Shown: positions 42,366 through 44,258 of the stretch, one piece after another
How positions within the stretch are numbered: position 1 is the stretch's first letter
Layout of the letters: the number at the start of each line of letters is the position of its first letter
Made by a program: the position numbers and the translations under genes
Notes under the pieces: model-generated
The model's database searches: none
What the model was told of the DNA's origin: nothing
The model's input: the letters and a program-made list of their open reading frames with translations, nothing else
DNA from: Sediminibacterium sp.
GTDB lineage: Bacteria; Bacteroidota; Bacteroidia; Chitinophagales; Chitinophagaceae
DNA: 44,258 nucleotides
Direction of reading: 5' to 3'
Assembly (NCBI GenBank): GCA_016786865.1
Contig: JAEUVE010000005.1
Location: forward strand, 1 to 44,258

Positions 42366-43499
42366 TTATTTTTTACTTATAGTTATTGTTTTATTGTTGA
42401 TTTCATATTTAAAGGGAATCAGCAGCTGGATATCCCGCAACGCTTCATCAATGGTTTCATCAATGAACGCCCCGCTGATTCTGTAATTTTTTACTTTTTC
42501 ATCGGTAATCTTAATTTTTACATCGTACCAACGCTCCAGCTTAATGGCCACATCGGTCATTTTTTCATCATCGAAGGAAATCCTGTTGTACAACCAGGAA
42601 GTTTCCAGGATACTGGAGTCTGCAATATGCTTAGGCAATGGCGTAACCAGAATGGCGGAAGTGCTCACCGGCAGTTCCGGCTGGGTTTCCTCAGGAACGC
42701 CTGTTTTAGCGGTCGCTGCATACCTGGATTTATTGAACACCATTTTTTCATGGGGTTTCAACATTACTTTAGGGGCATCGGGCTGCAAACGATCCACCAC
42801 TTCAATAGAGCCATGAATCAGGGTAGCTTCAATGGTCTGGTCCAGATCGTATGCTTTTACGTTGAACGCAGTTCCCAATACTTTAATATCAATGTTGGAA
42901 GTATGAACAATGAATGGATGTTCCGGGTCGCTGGTTACATCAAAATAAGCCTCACCGTCGAGCGCCACTTCCCTCAGCCCTCCCTTAAAAGAACCTTCAT
43001 AGGTAAGCTTACTGCCCGAATTCAGCCAAACCTGGGTGCCGTCGGGCAACTGGATCTTGGATTTGGAGCCATGACCCACTTTTACCTCGTTGTGCGGTAA
43101 TTCGTTTTTAGCCAGGCTGGCTTCACCGGAGGGGGATGTATAATAAATGTAGTAAAATAAGATGAAGGCTGCGGCCAGAGATCCGGCCAGCTGAACCCAC
43201 TTGCTGTAACGCTTTTTAACCCTCAGTTCGGGAATACCGGTTTCCGCTTCATTTACAGCCTCAAAATCGGAGACTTTTTCTTTTAACCGGTTGATGTGGT
43301 TCAGGTAAGCGTCCTCGCCCCGCAGGCGGCGCTCAGTAGAAGGAACGGGCTTTGAATTACATAATTCCAACAGGCGATCATGAGCAGCCTGCCATTCGGC
43401 GTTGCCATTCAGGAATTCCTGCAATAACGCCAATTCTTCGGCATTCGCCTCGTTGGCTAATTTTTTAGACAGCAGGATCCAAAATTGTTCTTCTTTCAT
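42366..43499 (-). CDS. FecR family anti-sigma factor
   Basis: 377 residues from MKEEQFWILL. The N-terminal cytoplasmic part (about 1-100) is the sigma-binding region, one transmembrane helix spans about 101-120 (WVQLAGSLAAAFILFYY), and the periplasmic FecR domain (about 139-235; KIQLPDGTQVWLNSGSKL, then EVALDGEAYFDV and VLGTAFNVKAY) is followed by a C-terminal DUF4974-like domain (about 305-377), which resembles the STN fold and contacts SusC. It holds the ECF sigma factor until SusC signals substrate. An ATG at 43532 would add 11 residues; the one at 43499 fits the family better. Confidence 0.94.
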   Translation of the reverse strand: MKEEQFWILLSKKLANEANAEELALLQEFLNGNAEWQAAHDRLLELCNSKPVPSTERRLRGEDAYLNHINRLKEKVSDFEAVNEAETGIPELRVKKRYSKWVQLAGSLAAAFILFYYIYYTSPSGEASLAKNELPHNEVKVGHGSKSKIQLPDGTQVWLNSGSKLTYEGSFKGGLREVALDGEAYFDVTSDPEHPFIVHTSNIDIKVLGTAFNVKAYDLDQTIEATLIHGSIEVVDRLQPDAPKVMLKPHEKMVFNKSRYAATAKTGVPEETQPELPVSTSAILVTPLPKHIADSSILETSWLYNRISFDDEKMTDVAIKLERWYDVKIKITDEKVKNYRISGAFIDETIDEALRDIQLLIPFKYEINNKTITISKK

Positions 43500-43562
43500 G
43501 TAATGGCAAGTAGCACTAATAAGAACACCCAAACAGCGTCCTTACCCCTAAAAAGTTAACAA

Positions 43563-44075
43563 TTATTTTTTCTGGGTCAGCAGAGAGTGAATTTCGGGGA
43601 ATTCGTTCTTGAATTCCAGGCAGGAACGGATCCTTCTCAGGGCTATAGCCATCTGAGACTCAACGGTTTTAACAGAAACATCGAGCAATTGGGCCACTTC
43701 GGCGTATTTAAGCCCGTCTTCCTTGATCAGCCGGAAAATCATCCGGCACTTGGGGGGGAGCTGGTTTACTGCAGTCATGATTTTTTTAACCATTTCAACA
43801 GAAATAGCCAGTTCCTCAGGATTAAAAAACACACTGCCGAGGCGGATTTCCCAATCGTCCAGTTGAGGGGGCAAACTGCGTTTGTTGGCCCTGAGCTGAT
43901 TTAGTGCCTGGTTCTTCACCCCAATAAAAAGGTAAAGTTTGGGCTTTTCCAGGGTTCGCAGGGTACTGCGCTTGACCCATAAATTGATGAAGAAATCAGA
44001 TACTACTTCTTCGGCATCCTCAGAAGACTTCAGGATGGCGAAAGCAAAACTCACCAGTTGTTCATTCATGAGCAC
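43563..44075 (-). CDS. ECF sigma-70 factor, probably 5'-truncated by an IS element
   Basis: At least 170 residues from the GTG at 44075. Region 2 is seen in EDAEEVVSDFFINLWVKR and region 4 as LPPKCRMIFRLIKEDGLKYAEVAQLLD followed by the recognition helix VSVKTVESQM. It would direct RNA polymerase to the susC promoter when released by FecR. The frame stays open to 44150, and SCEKSYKELF, which looks like native region 2.1, is encoded upstream of the GTG (44076-44105), where no ATG/GTG/TTG exists. An AAGGAG lies 6 bases before the GTG, so a shortened protein could still be made. IS-derived sequence starts close upstream. Confidence 0.85.
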   Translation of the reverse strand: MLMNEQLVSFAFAILKSSEDAEEVVSDFFINLWVKRSTLRTLEKPKLYLFIGVKNQALNQLRANKRSLPPQLDDWEIRLGSVFFNPEELAISVEMVKKIMTAVNQLPPKCRMIFRLIKEDGLKYAEVAQLLDVSVKTVESQMAIALRRIRSCLEFKNEFPEIHSLLTQKK

Positions 44076-44117
44076 AAAAAGCTCCTTGTACGATTTTTCG
44101 CAGCTTCTTGCAGAAAT

Positions 44118-44141
44118 GGGATCATGACGAAAAGTTGGGGG
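44118..44141 (-). mobile_element. Possible terminal part of the insertion sequence
   Basis: The stretch reading CCCCCAACTTTTCGTCATGA on the minus strand, between the transposase stop and the sigma factor homology, is the likely place of the IS end. I cannot see the other end of the element, so the terminal inverted repeat and the target duplication are not verified. Confidence 0.35.
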
Positions 44142-44150
44142 ATATAGATT

Positions 44151-44258
44151 TTAGGCATAGATTTTTGTTAGCCGGAACAGGAAGAATGTAGTGTCTCTGA
44201 CTCCTCTTGAGGTAGCCCGGAAGGCCTTGATCTTGGCATTGAAGGATTCCGCTGAAGC
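44151..44258 (-). mobile_element. C-terminal end of an ISAon1/ISL3-type transposase (partial)
   Basis: The last 35 codons of a minus-strand reading frame run into the window edge. They encode SAESFNAKIKAFRATSRGVR and then FFLFRLTKIYA before the stop TAA (44151-44153). The ESFNAKIKAFRA..RGVR pattern is the C-terminal end of DDE_Tnp_ISL3 transposases of the ISAon1 type common in Bacteroidota, where the Glu of the catalytic triad lies nearby. The fragment is too short for certainty. The element lies directly upstream of the ECF sigma gene in the same orientation. Confidence 0.75.

Noticed and set aside
44066..44158. A short ATG-started frame (MPKIYIPQLF...) that would join the sigma factor frame if one base were added in the TTTT run
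   Set aside because: Its ATG overlaps the transposase stop region and the stretch lies in the likely IS end, so a fusion or frameshift story is less likely than IS truncation.

Overview
The window reads as chromosome from a member of the Bacteroidota, most likely the Chitinophagaceae. This rests on several things seen together: a SusC/SusD pair preceded by FecR and an ECF sigma factor, promoters of the TTTG-N19-TAnnTTTG type, mostly weak Shine-Dalgarno sites, a GH144-like enzyme, and the tail of an ISAon1-type transposase. No database search was run, so the taxon is an inference.

Layout. (1) 1-532 has no gene. It carries three tandem promoters firing leftward into a leader with boxA-like motifs, probably feeding an rRNA operon just off the left edge. 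(2) 533-8152 holds housekeeping and envelope genes: truA, a small secreted protein, a secreted M1 aminopeptidase, a leftward LemA/TPM/TPM/secreted-protein cluster, and sucD with a clear terminator. (3) 8234-16388 holds a giant alpha-2-macroglobulin-like protein without the thioester motif, an FAD oxidoreductase and two small unknown proteins. (4) 16425-19292 is uvrA. (5) 19391-22256 is a methionine unit: promoter, SAM-I riboswitch with antiterminator and terminator, a cystathionine gamma-synthase-type PLP enzyme, homoserine dehydrogenase and a terminator. (6) 22302-24388 holds a PAP2 phosphatase and a secreted M28 peptidase, converging on a shared TTAA stop. (7) 24467-44075, leftward, is a large polysaccharide utilisation locus (PUL). 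(8) 44151-44258 is the 3' end of an insertion sequence.

The PUL reads ECF sigma - FecR - SusC - SusD - LamG lipoprotein - FG-GAP/ASPIC lipoprotein - GH30 lipoprotein - GH30 secreted - GH144-like lipoprotein - GH43 with discoidin and FN3 domains - GH3. It fits binding and import by SusC/D and the LamG protein, with endo-cleavage outside and trimming to monosaccharide in the periplasm. The substrate is probably a beta-glucan (1,6 and/or 1,2 linked), which is inference from the family mix.

Three regulatory observations stand out in the PUL. A hairpin plus T-run terminator on the opposite strand sits between fecR and susC, next to a TAnnTTTG box, so a short antisense RNA covering the susC start is likely (compare DonS in Bacteroides fragilis). 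A long hairpin with a T-run after the LamG gene probably lowers expression of the enzyme genes. The ECF sigma gene lacks a proper 5' end because an IS element abuts it.
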